Shown: positions 55,560-64,000 of the stretch, one piece after another | Position numbering within the stretch: position 1 is the stretch's first letter | Layout of the letters: the number at the start of each line of letters is the position of its first letter | Source: Sciurus carolinensis | Taxonomy: Eukaryota > Chordata > Mammalia > Rodentia > Sciuridae | Length of the DNA stretch: 64,000 bases | NCBI RefSeq assembly: GCF_902686445.1 | Contig: NC_062214.1 | Coordinates: 55,339,177-55,403,176, forward strand | Direction: 5' to 3' | Notes under the pieces: model-generated | Told to the model about the DNA's origin: nothing | Databases searched by the model: none | The model's input: only the letters and a program-made list of their open reading frames with translations | Position numbers and translations under genes: made by a program

Positions 55560-55636
55560 AGTGATTCTGGGGCAGAACTCAGGACATCACACATGCTAGG
55601 CAAATGCTCTACCACTGAAAGACAGTCCCAGCCCCG
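55560..55636 (-). repeat. ID SINE, diverged
   Basis: CACACATGCTAGGCAAATGC, TCTACCACTGAAAGACAG. Confidence 0.88.
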
Positions 55637-55879
55637 CTTACTTATTTTCTGACCGGGAAAGGAGTAGAGTTCATCTCCCTCTCCTTAATAACATCTGCAG
55701 GCAGATTGCTGTGCATCCTTGGCTTTAAGGAATGAGAGAGTGAGGGAAGTTCCACTGACCCATCTCACCCAGGAGGGATCCTGCTCAGAGGTGGGTACGC
55801 CTGTGCAGCATAGAATTCTTGATGTGTTCTGACTTCTGCCACAGGCACACATGCACACACATGCACACACCAGCTCCCT

Positions 55880-55985
55880 GAGGGTAGGTTTTTTTCTGTT
55901 TTGTTCTCTGCTACATCCCCAAATGCCTAAAACAGTGCCTGGCACAGAACAAGCACTGAATAAATAAATATTAATTTAATGAAAG
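55880..55985 (+). repeat. L2 LINE 3' end fragment
   Basis: CTACATCCCCAAATGCCTAA, CAGTGCCTGGCACAGAACAA, then AATAAATAAATATT. Confidence 0.75.
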
Positions 55986-56062
55986 GAGGTGGAAGCATTT
56001 CACTGAGAAGATCTGCCTTGGTAGCAGGGTCTAGTCTTAATTTAATTTCCATCAAGACTCAA

Positions 56063-56222
56063 TGGTTAGCCAGATACAGTGATGCACACCTGTAATCCCA
56101 GTGAAGCTGAAGCAGGAGGATCCAAATTGTGATGCACTGTCTTTAGAAAGAAAGAAAAGAAAAGAAGGACTGGAACTGAGGAAATGTAACTCAGTGGTAA
56201 AACTCCCCTGGGATTAAAAAAA
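56063..56222 (+). repeat. B1-ID SINE, internally deleted
   Basis: GTGATGCACACCTGTAATCC, short GAAA tract, GTAACTCAGTGGTAAAACTC. Confidence 0.88.
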
Positions 56223-56644
56223 GTGGGGGATGATCAGAATTTATGGCTAACAAAGACCGTAAGAACATACTTCAGATTTCTTCCTTAAGAGTTTTCTATC
56301 TTGGTCTCTAATCATCTCAATTATTCATAGGGTCCTTCTTTCAACTGCACCACCACACACAACCTGTCCCAAAGTACTTAGAGTCTAGGAAGAATAAGAT
56401 TTCTAGGGTTTGTATTTAAGACACTGGGCATCCATGTGACCTGGGGTTTGAGTTATCTGCTCCCAAAATGGAGCTGCTGCCCTTCTGTAGTCTGAGTTCC
56501 ATCCTTTCCTCTCTCCTTACTGCATGCTTAAAACACACAGAGACCTACTGGTGTCAGATTTTCATCTTTTCAAGGGGCGGTGGGAGCATTGTTTTTTGAA
56601 AATGCAAAGTGACAAAAACATTGTCATTAAAGGCGATTTCCATT
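56223..56644. other. Unique stretch, no gene recognised
   Basis: No exon or repeat recognised. Confidence 0.45.
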
Positions 56645-56810
56645 AATATTAAAAGCTATCATTTGTGGATACATTTACCATGTCTTGGATACCACACCAA
56701 CCACAGCATCTTATTTAACCTCCACAATGAATCCATAAGATCAAGTTGCAAGCCCATTTTAGAGATGAAGAAATAGAGATCTGGAAAAAGTTACATGGCT
56801 TGTAAGGGAG
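56645..56810 (-). repeat. MIR SINE
   Basis: TACCATGTCTTGGATACCAC, TTATTTAACCTCCACAATGA, GAGATGAAGAAATAGAGATC. Confidence 0.85.
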
Positions 56811-56971
56811 AGAGCCAAAATAAAACATGGGTTGAGAGAAGTGAGCATTCAATAACTAGTTTAGAAACAAAGCTACCGTGTTGGCAGTATAGTCAGGCAA
56901 GAGTCTAAACCAGTTCAAAGCCCACCTAGACCTCTCTTTAGTTGTAAGACTTCAGGCAAGTTATACAACCT

Positions 56972-57112
56972 TTTTTTAAAAATATTTTTAGATATAGATG
57001 GATACAATATCTTCATTTTTTAAAACTTATTTTTATGTTGTGCTGAGTATCGAACCTAGGTCCTCACACATGCCAGGCAAGTGCTCTACCACTGAGCCAC
57101 AACCCCAACTCC
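56972..57112 (-). repeat. ID-tailed SINE of third type
   Basis: AAAATATTTTTAGATATAGA, TTATTTTTATGTTGTGCTGA, GAGTATCGAACCTAGGTCCT, CTCTACCACTGAGCCACAAC. Same arrangement as 35951-36087. Confidence 0.9.
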
Positions 57113-58839
57113 TATAATCCCTTCTTAAAGGGGTTCAATAACAATACCCAATTTAATTGAGTAATTGGGAGGACTGCTGGGCTTAAAATGTATAAATAAT
57201 AACTTATTTTTCTCCCAGTCTACTGTAGAGTACTATTTGTACCACCCTTTGCAAACCGTGGCTGCCCTAAATGCCTTTATTTTACCCAAAATAAGCTGGG
57301 GAACCTTAGATGAAAAACCACCCAGGGAGGATCAGGTAAGAGCTCAGATGTAATGTTCCCAGGAGGAAGGATCCGGAACAGTCTCTGCAGATAGTTTTGC
57401 CGAAAAACAGTTAGGTTCCATTTTTTAAAAGATGTAAGCATTTTGCCAGGCTTCTCCACCATCAGCATGTCAGTAATGCATCATTAGGAGCTTAAAGATG
57501 TGTACTAGGTAGGTCACACTCTCCATTTTCAGTCAACTTCCTGGTGGCCCCACTGAGGCTTTGCAGGAGGCTCCTAGGTACCATAGGGCTCATGACACCT
57601 CAGTTGCTCCAGGTCCTCCAGAGACCCAGTCACATGGAGAGCAGCGCTGTACAGAGCTCCCTTCTGCCACTACTCCTACTCCTACTACGACTTTCTCCTC
57701 CTCTTCTTCTTCTTCTTCAATTCAAAACTACTTGCATAAAATGTTTCTCCTTTTTTAAAAACAGAGCACAGAAAACCTGCCTTCTCACCCTGGTTTGTGC
57801 TTGTGAATGAGGCCTCATTATATGATGGAACAGAAGAAAGGAGCTTGTGGGAGCCGTTCTCTTACACTTAAATTGCTAGTAAAAGCCAAACAAATCCAAG
57901 CCTCAGTGGTTCTTAAGTTTATATTGTATGTGTCTTTTTATTCATTCATCTAGGAATCGTTTCATTTACTTAGTATCTACTAAACACTTGGCAGTGCAGC
58001 TGACTCTCTGTTGAAGTGTCAAGAGAGAATTGTAGGGAAAATCTGAGCAGGCCTCCTGGAGGAGAAGGTACCCTGCAGGTCAAAGTGTGATCTAGAGGAG
58101 TGTATTCTAATGGGGAAGAACTTCGGGTGTGGATAAAATTCCAGAAGTGAGAAATCAGGGGAAGACACAGAGAAGGAACACAGAAGGGGAGCAGTATAGT
58201 TGCATGGAAAAGGCCTTCTCCCTCTTTTAATCTGCTACTTCTAACTTGCTGTGAATTCAGAAACCAGATATAATTGGTGTTAAACTGTCTGTAAAGCACT
58301 AGTACACACATGACCTCAAATCAAGCACCTGAAGGGGAGACAAGTTTGAGTCACTCGGCAGCCCTCTGTGCCCTTTGAGCTTGGCAGTGTGCTGGCTTAG
58401 GTGGAGTACAAGGAGTACAAGCTCACACTGGTACAGAATCCAGGAACCAGGTATGTAGAAACAGCAGGATGTACTACAATAAATCTCAACCCCACTCACT
58501 GCATTGCCGCTAGGTCACAGCCCACCCTCCATCCTCACTCCCCAATTACCACCATTTTGCCCAGCACCTTAATTTGGGTGGTGACAGGTGGAGAGGGCCC
58601 AGGGGATTCCCCTAATAGCTGAGCCACACACATCCCTCCAACCCTTCTTGAACCTCAGGGCCTCGGCAGCCAGCCTCTAACCGGGGTACCCTCCTGCCAA
58701 AATCTGAGAAAAAGCAAGAAAGCGCCAGAGCCAGGAGAGATAGAAGTGGAGGCCAAGAGGCTAACCGCTAAAGATGGGTAAGCCAGATGCCCTTGGGAAA
58801 GGCCGGCGATCTCACCGGGCCTTCACAGGGCACCCTTGC
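57113..58839. other. Long unique stretch, no gene recognised
   Basis: Includes a triplet-rich patch (CTACTCCTACTCCTACTA, CTTCTTCTTCTTCTTC) at 57665-57718. A GGGTAAGC donor-like word follows an ATG at 58774 but no exon is evident. Confidence 0.45.
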
Positions 58840-59730
58840 CCTCTGTACCCACCTCCTCAAGCCCCCAGAGTTCTGGAGTTGCAGCGCGCCCCCCGGAGGC
58901 CCAGCGGGGCGGCCCAACCTTCCAGCCGCTTCGCAGCACACAGCCCTACACTCTGCTCCAACAGGGCGCATAGGCCAGGGCGGGGGGCGGGGCAACAGGG
59001 GGTGCAGGCGAACCCCGCCGAGGGTTCTTACCTCAACGCGGGCATCCGTCCGACCAAGTGCAGTTTGCTGCTGGGACTGCGAGGTTGGGGAGGCTCCCAC
59101 GGGCTCGGATCGCGCCTCCCCCTGCCCCGAGCCCCCAGACCCTTCGGTGGCCCTGAGCGGGGTCGGCGGGACCAGGGGACAGGCGCCGAGCCGGCGGGAG
59201 GAGGCGGCTCCTGCGGGGCGCTGTGGGGCGGGGCGGGGGTATCTGCCTCGCCCCGCCAGGGAGGGGACGTGGGAGCGATTATCTCGGAGAACAAAGGCCG
59301 CCGGGGAAGACTCGGCGCCCCCTACCCCCCATCCCCCGCCCACGAGCCTGGTCCTGAACTTGAACTTGTACTTGACACTTTGTCCGGAAGGTGGCGAGGA
59401 AGCCCGTCCGAGTTTGGACGGGGCTCGTCCGTTCACCTTCCGTCCCGGGGAGGAGGCGAGTCCATCCTCCTCCACGCCTGGAGAGAGCCGAGAATCCCCA
59501 GGGTCCGAGTGCGACCCAAACTGCCTTGGACTGGAGGGTCCTGGGGTCCGCGCGTTCCCTCCGAGAGTTGGGGTGCGAATGAGGCCCGGATCTCTAGCCC
59601 AGAGGAGTAGGCCCAGACCCTGCGCCCCTCCTTCATCCCTCGCTCTCATCCTATCCACGAACAGTCCCGCCGCCCTAGCTGCGCCCGGCAGGCCGGATTC
59701 TCTGCACGTCGCGTCGGCAGCCGCTATTCA
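58840..59730. promoter_or_regulatory. CpG island
   Basis: The strongest CpG island in the window: about 0.9 kb with CpG almost throughout. GC boxes (GGGGCGGGGCGGGG, about 59223-59236) and a four-run G tract (58980-59001) that could form a G-quadruplex. Long frames are open on both strands at once (plus 58774-59610 and 58787-59749, minus 58768-59658), which is expected for stop-poor GC-rich DNA. Likely a promoter or poised regulatory island of a developmental locus. No TATA box or exon is recognised. Confidence 0.75.
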
Positions 59731-59855
59731 GCCGCTAATTGAACGTTAATGGCAGGTGCGGATGAGGTCACCGGAGCTGGCTTTTCTCACACATTTTTCA
59801 TGCAAATTCGCGAAACTCTAAACAAATTTGAATAAAAAGCTCTTTGTGCCGCGTG
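59705..59855. promoter_or_regulatory. Candidate conserved element beside CpG island
   Basis: CGCTATTCAGCCGCTAATTG, GAACGTTAATGGCAGGTGCG, a TGAGGTCACCGG nuclear-receptor-type word, TTTTTCATGCAAATTCGCG (octamer ATGCAAAT) and TTTGAATAAAAAGCTC. The dense homeodomain, E-box, receptor and octamer words directly downstream of the island make it a good core promoter or enhancer candidate. Confidence 0.6.
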
Positions 59856-60084
59856 CCCCCCAGTCCTCTCTTTCCCGCCCGGGGTCCTGGCTCTCCCTGG
59901 TGCCCTGGGGCTCCAGCCTGCTACCCCGAGGAGGGGAGCCGGACGCCCCGGGGCAGCGCCACCTGCCAGTCAGTGATTCCGCTTTAACCAAACTGCCGCC
60001 GGGCCGGGGCTGCTGCGGGGCAGAATGAGAGGCATTTCACTTGGGGTCAAGGGGTAGGGTCAGGCTGATGGGGTAACCTTCCTT
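59856..60084. other. CpG-moderate shoulder
   Basis: GC-rich to about 60020. A weaker CTCF-like word (minus, 59956-59969, 12 of 14). No exon recognised. Confidence 0.45.
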
Positions 60085-60330
60085 TAGGAAGGCAATATGC
60101 ACTGTAGTTAAGTGCCTGGCACTTGCACCGTTAGACTACTTGTGCTGGCATCCTGGCTGCATCCACACCCACACAGGCCACCTTAGACTGCTTATTGGGC
60201 TTCACTCTCTCAATGCGTAGCTAGGAATAAGGATAGTGCCCAGTTATTTATTATATCAATGTCTGGGGATTAAACTATGATTTAAGAAAGAAACAAGCAC
60301 ATAGTGCCTGGCAGAAGAAAGTGTTAATTA
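60085..60330 (+). repeat. MIR SINE, diverged
   Basis: GCACTGTAGTTAAGTGCCTG, GTGCTGGCATCCTGGCTGC, AATAAGGATAGTGCCCAG. Confidence 0.65.
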
Positions 60331-60484
60331 TTGTCTGGAGTCCAAGAGCCTTGTGAGAATAAATGCTATGATGAAAGCATGATTGTAATTTTGCACATAC
60401 ATGAAAAAAAAATGTCAGGGGCTGTCAGGAGATTCATGACCCTTTCCATTTCATTCTGGTCATTGAGATGAGAGCTAGGGCCCA

Positions 60485-60615
60485 AATTCACTTTTTTCCA
60501 GCTGTATGACATGGTATATTTCTTAGCCTCTCTGAACTTCTGTTTCCTAGTCTTAAAATGAAATTGTCTATGCAATCATTGTTAAAATTAAATGAGAAGA
60601 CACTAGTGAAGGTTT
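60485..60615 (+). repeat. MIR SINE
   Basis: CCAGCTGTATGACATGGTAT, TAGCCTCTCTGAACTTCTGT. Confidence 0.8.
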
Positions 60616-61534
60616 AGGAGGAGCTGGGGACTACTCTCCAATCCATAACCTCCAAGACCTTCTTCTGAGAGCAGGGCTCCTATAATTTCCACCCTCAAAG
60701 CAAGGTAGACCATGGACTTCATTTTCCTACTAAGGTGACCCTAGGCTAAGGAGACCAACTTTCCAATGCCATGTGAATCTTCTCACTCCATCCTTCAGAG
60801 TCCCACCACACCTCCAGACACCATGAGTTATCTTTGTTAGTAGCTGAATCTTCACTAATGTCCACCCAGAAAAACTCACCAGAGACCTGGAAGGCTTTGC
60901 AAAGGAACTTTATTCTACATGGGCTGGTGCAAGAAAGCCAGAGGGTTCACAGGACAAGAAGAGGCCTCTTTCCCAGAATTTGCCCTAGTTCTCCCTCAGG
61001 ACAATTCAGACGGACTCAATGGTTTTATAAGAGTCTTAGAAACTCAAGTACCTGGGTGCCATCTCTGCTTTCCAGTATCAACTTCCCAGAACCCTCCCCC
61101 CAATCCCACTCACCATCAGGCCAGCCCAGGGCAGGCCCCGGAGCCTCCTCACCTTCCTGTCAGGCTCCTTTAGATCAAGAACCTCAAGGAAGAAGCAAAG
61201 TCTGCAGGAGTGCAGAAGACCAGCAGCCAAGAGGCTGGGCAGCAGCAGCACTCACGAGCAATATTAACCCAAAGTCCCAATCTGTATGAAGGTCTGGAAT
61301 CTTCTTCCTTCTGCCCCCATGCCCATTCTCCAAGGCTTGGCACACCCCAAGAAGAAGGCTGGTATTAGGTGGAATTAGGGAGGACCCAGGCAAGGGACTA
61401 TTTGAGGTGGCTTTGTAGGGAGAGGTTAATGTCTTTCCATGTGGGTCCTGGCCAGGAGAGAGTGCAGCTTTGGGGACTTCCTTTAAGTGATCCAGTTAAA
61501 CTGGATTTCGTTGGGGTTAGGAATATAGACTTTT
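60616..61534. other. Unique stretch, no gene recognised
   Basis: A 151-codon plus frame at 60834-61289 has no recognisable domain or splice context. Confidence 0.45.
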
Positions 61535-61690
61535 AGAGTCATTTAGTCTTGGTTTTGAATCTCATTGTTGGCAATTTTTAGCTGTGTGACTAAGGACCGT
61601 AACTTTTCTGATTCTCAGGGTCTTCATCTGTAAAATGAGTGTACTAATGGTACCCACAGCCCATAAAATTAAGAGGACTCATTGGGCCAA
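61535..61690 (+). repeat. MIR SINE
   Basis: TTTTTAGCTGTGTGACTAAG, TCTTCATCTGTAAAATGAGT. Confidence 0.9.
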
Positions 61691-62559
61691 CCATGGTGAC
61701 CTGCCACCTGACAGCCTAGCCCACAGCAGTCGCTCTTAATGCTTCCTTTCTCTTCACTCTGCTTTCCTGCAGCTGATCTGGGACCACCATAGCTAATCAA
61801 GACCCAGAGACTCTCATGGGTTTCACAGGCCCCTCTAAGCAGCTAGGCTGTGCCTCCCTGGCACCTTCTCTCAGGTCGTCCAGGGCCCAGTGAAGAGAAC
61901 CATGTGAGCTGCTGCACCCCAACCTGTGGCAGGACCCCACGGTTTCTGGCTCCTGGAGCTCCTGTCCCCCTCTCACAGGCAACACTTTCTGGGCAGTTTA
62001 CTCTTTGGTGGGGGAAGAGGGCATGGGGTGTGAAGCAGGAGCAGCAAGCAATTGATGCTGCTGCTTTCTCAGGACACATGCTGCTTATGCAAATGGTACC
62101 TTTCAGAACCCCATCCACTTGCCACCAGCCCTTGCATCTTGTCAATTTGCCCGATCTCACCTCCTTTGGGCTGCAGTCGGATGGAGACACCTCCCTACTC
62201 ACTGCAGTATACTAGGGTGCCACCCTGGGATCCCCAAGGGTCTCTTCCCCCAAACAGTCTCCTGAGGATCGAGGGGCAATGGCCGCCTGAGGGAAACCAA
62301 GAGCCAACACCACCCTCCTGAGACTCCACCAGGTTCCTGACTCCACCCTCCACCTGCCCAAAATTTTGGGCAGATCAACCAAACTTTCCTGCAGGGTGAA
62401 TTGGAAACATGATACCCACCTAAACAAGATCAAAATTGGAAGCTAAGCCTGGCACCCAGCAGACTTTTTGATTAAGAGAACTGTGCTAATAATGTAATCA
62501 TTAGGCTCAGAAAACTATAGTGGCTGATGTCACCAGTGATTCTGGGATGTTTTTCCTGC
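61691..62559. other. Unique stretch, no gene recognised
   Basis: Open frames on both strands of about 120 codons overlap each other; no domain. Confidence 0.45.
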
Positions 62560-62770
62560 AACATCATCTTGGAGTTCCTATCCCAAGTTGGTTGAGAGAA
62601 GTTAAGCCAAGTATTTTAAATAGTCCCTATATTTTTCAAGAAAAGTATTTTACAAACATGGAAAGAAAACGTTGTACAGGAGAACGCATCTCTCCATCCC
62701 CACTTCCCAGAGGTGGTTATCCAATACAAATTTTCAGAAACTACTCATAATATAAATATACTTATGATTT

Positions 62771-62961
62771 TTTATTTTTGGTACTGGGGATTAACCTAAG
62801 GGTGCTTTATTACTGAGCTCCATCCCCAGACATTTTTATTTTTAGACAGGGTCTCAATAAGTTGCTTAGGGCCTCACTAAGGCTGGCCTTAAACTAGCAA
62901 TCCTCCTGCCTCAGGCTCCGGAGTTTCTAGGAATTTAGGCAAGCACCACTGATCCTGGCCC
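62771..62961 (-). repeat. B1-ID composite SINE
   Basis: TTTGGTACTGGGGATTAACC, ACTGAGCTCCATCCCCAG, then TTTAGACAGGGTCTCAATAA and CTCCTGCCTCAGGCTCC. Confidence 0.93.
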
Positions 62962-62969
62962 CTGACTTT

Positions 62970-63282
62970 TTGGGGTGGAGGGTACTGGGGATTGAAATCA
63001 GGGGTGCTTAGCCACTGAACCATATCCCCAGCCCCCCCCCTTTTTTTTTTGCGGTGCTGGGGATCGAACCCAGGGCCTCGTGAATGCAAGGCAAGCATTC
63101 TACCGACTGAGCTATCTCCCCAGCCCTCCAGCCCATTTTTGTATTTTATTTAGAGACAAGAGTCTCGCTACATTGCTTTGGGCTTTGCTAAGTTGCTGAG
63201 GCTGGCTTTGAACTTGTGATCCTCCTGCTTCAGCCTTCCAAGCCACTGGGATTACAGGTGTGTGCCACCATACCCAGCTGGC
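62970..63282 (-). repeat. B1-ID composite SINE carrying a nested ID
   Basis: Outer SINE: GGGTACTGGGGATTGAAATC, CCATATCCCCAGCCC, resuming at about 63129 with TTTTTGTATTTTATTTAGAG and CTCCTGCTTCAGCCTTCC. Confidence 0.92.
63040..63126 (-). repeat. Young-looking ID SINE nested in B1-ID
   Basis: The reverse strand reads GGGGAGATAGCTCAGTCGG, then GGCCCTGGGTTCGATCCCCA and an A tail. Intact A-box and B-box words and little divergence. CCAGCCC occurs on both sides of the insertion. Confidence 0.93.
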
Positions 63283-63582
63283 CTCTGATTTTTAAATGTA
63301 CACAAATAAGATCAGACTCTATTGTCTGCTCTTCAATTTATTCTATTTTCCCTCTAATATATACCAGCCAATATTCCATATCAGCCTGTACATAGAGATC
63401 TTACCACATGGACTTTTACAACCACACTGTATTCCACCATATGAAAGAACCCATTGGTTATTTCCATTTCTTTACACTCTAAAGAAGAAATGATCCCATG
63501 AATATCTTGGTACATACCCCCACAGGATAAATTCCTAGTAGTGCAATCTGTTTGTGATCAAGTGTATGTACTTTTTACATTT

Positions 63583-63764
63583 TTTTTCCAGTACTGAAGA
63601 ATGGATCCAGGGGTGCTCTACCACTGAGATACACCCCCACAGCCCTTTTTAATTTTTTGAGATGGGGTCTTCTTAAGTTGCTGAGGCTGGCCTTGAACTT
63701 GCAATCCTCCTGCCTCAGCCTTCTGAGTTGCTGGAATTACAGGCATGTACCACTGCACCCAGTG
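63583..63764 (-). repeat. B1-ID composite SINE
   Basis: CCAGTACTGAAGAATGGATC, GGGTGCTCTACCACTGAGAT, GATGGGGTCTTCTTAAGTTG, CTGGAATTACAGGCATGTAC. Confidence 0.93.
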
Positions 63765-64000
63765 CATGCACCATTTTTATATTTTGATACTGCTACATTT
63801 TAGAAAATACACTTCCCAAGAACAGTATTGGAGAGTGTCTTAAAATAGACACACGATGATGCAGAAATGTACAAACAGCCAGCCAGTGAGACAGATGTAT
63901 CCCTGGAGCCCAGTGAGAATGGCATTGCACTGTGTGTTGTCTTTAGGGCAGTGCCCAGTAGTGTCCTCCCGTCCAGGCTTATGCAGGCTGGTGGCTGAGA

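Larger units (their letters stand above)
62560..63840. mobile_element. L1M 3' region split by nested SINEs
   Basis: L1M-like pieces at about 62620-62770 (CTCCATCCCCACTTCCCAGA), 63286-63580 (TCTTGGTACATACCCCCACA, GGATAAATTCCTAGTAGTGC) and 63767-63840. Three B1-ID SINEs and one solo ID lie between them. The original orientation is not certain. Confidence 0.65.

Noticed and set aside
58771..58783. ATG followed by GGGTAAGC, donor-like
   Set aside because: Single donor-like word with no supporting exon or acceptor. Expected by chance.
58768..59749. Frames of 278, 320 and 296 codons on both strands
   Set aside because: They overlap on opposite strands in very GC-rich DNA where stops are rare. Translations are Pro/Gly/Arg/Ser-rich with no recognisable domain. 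Treated as chance frames of a CpG island.
63040..63126. tRNA-Ala-like gene on the minus strand
   Set aside because: A and B boxes are intact, but it has an A-rich tail, sits nested in a SINE and lacks a proper tRNA 3' half. It is an ID SINE.
1..64000. CRISPR array, operon, phage, toxin or secretion genes
   Set aside because: Nothing of the kind is present. The window is mammalian nuclear DNA with SINEs and LTRs, and the regularly spaced words seen are microsatellites.
1..64000. Identity of the nearby developmental gene
   Set aside because: Homeobox, T-box and bHLH coding signatures were looked for by eye on both strands (for example the WFQN helix) and not found. Naming a locus would be a guess.
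1..64000. Known microRNA genes
   Set aside because: I looked for a handful of well-known mature sequences (such as miR-9, miR-124, miR-137, miR-200) and saw none. An exhaustive hairpin scan was not possible.

Overview
The window is mammalian nuclear DNA. It is almost certainly from a squirrel-family rodent (Sciuridae: ground squirrel, marmot or tree squirrel). The main evidence is the SINE population. Dozens of copies join a 7SL-derived B1-like left half to a tRNA-Ala-derived ID right half, and there are solo ID copies and a third ID-tailed SINE type. These composite B1-ID SINEs typify squirrels and their relatives. Older mammalian repeats (MIR, L2, MER5A, MER2/Tigger, MLT1, L1M) fill in between. 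No bacterial, plasmid or phage signal is present.

I found no convincing protein-coding exon on either strand. The only gene-derived sequence I recognise is a dead RPS26 retrocopy at 11.88-12.34 kb. It carries three in-frame stops and sits inside a SINE that it split in two. The longest open frames (58.8-59.7 kb, 28.6-29.3 kb minus, 26.5-27.0 kb minus, 2.26-2.70 kb) lie in GC-rich DNA, match no family I know, and in the largest case are open on both strands at once.

The window reads as a regulatory, gene-poor landscape. There are three CpG-rich blocks (about 2.3-2.7, 51.85-52.3 and 58.85-59.7 kb). About fifteen repeat-free AT-rich blocks are dense in homeodomain (TAAT, GATTA), SOX-like, octamer and X-box-like words: near 2.1, 4.1, 16.6, 20.7, 21.3, 22.1, 32.2, 38.7, 42.5, 46.6, 46.9, 51.8, 52.8, 53.7 and 59.8 kb. 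This is typical of DNA around or inside a developmental transcription-factor gene. I could not identify which gene. CTCF-like motifs are arranged plus (24.5, 32.6 kb) then minus (43.25, 48.1 kb), which would fit a chromatin loop.

Layout: 0-2 kb SINEs and plain DNA; 2.1-4.35 kb CNE and CpG block; 4.4-14.8 kb repeat-rich (MIR, L2, MaLR LTRs, MER5A, MER2, L1, RPS26 pseudogene); 15-28 kb mostly unique with CNE candidates at 16.6 and 20.6-22.3 kb; 28-37 kb repeat-rich with two solo LTRs and L1M; 37-44 kb mixed; 45-54 kb mostly unique with CNE candidates and a CpG block; 54-58.8 kb old repeats; 58.8-59.9 kb the strongest CpG island followed by a CNE; 60-64 kb MIR and an L1M riddled with nested SINEs. 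The conservation and regulatory calls are inferences from composition and motifs. I could not align the sequence to other genomes.
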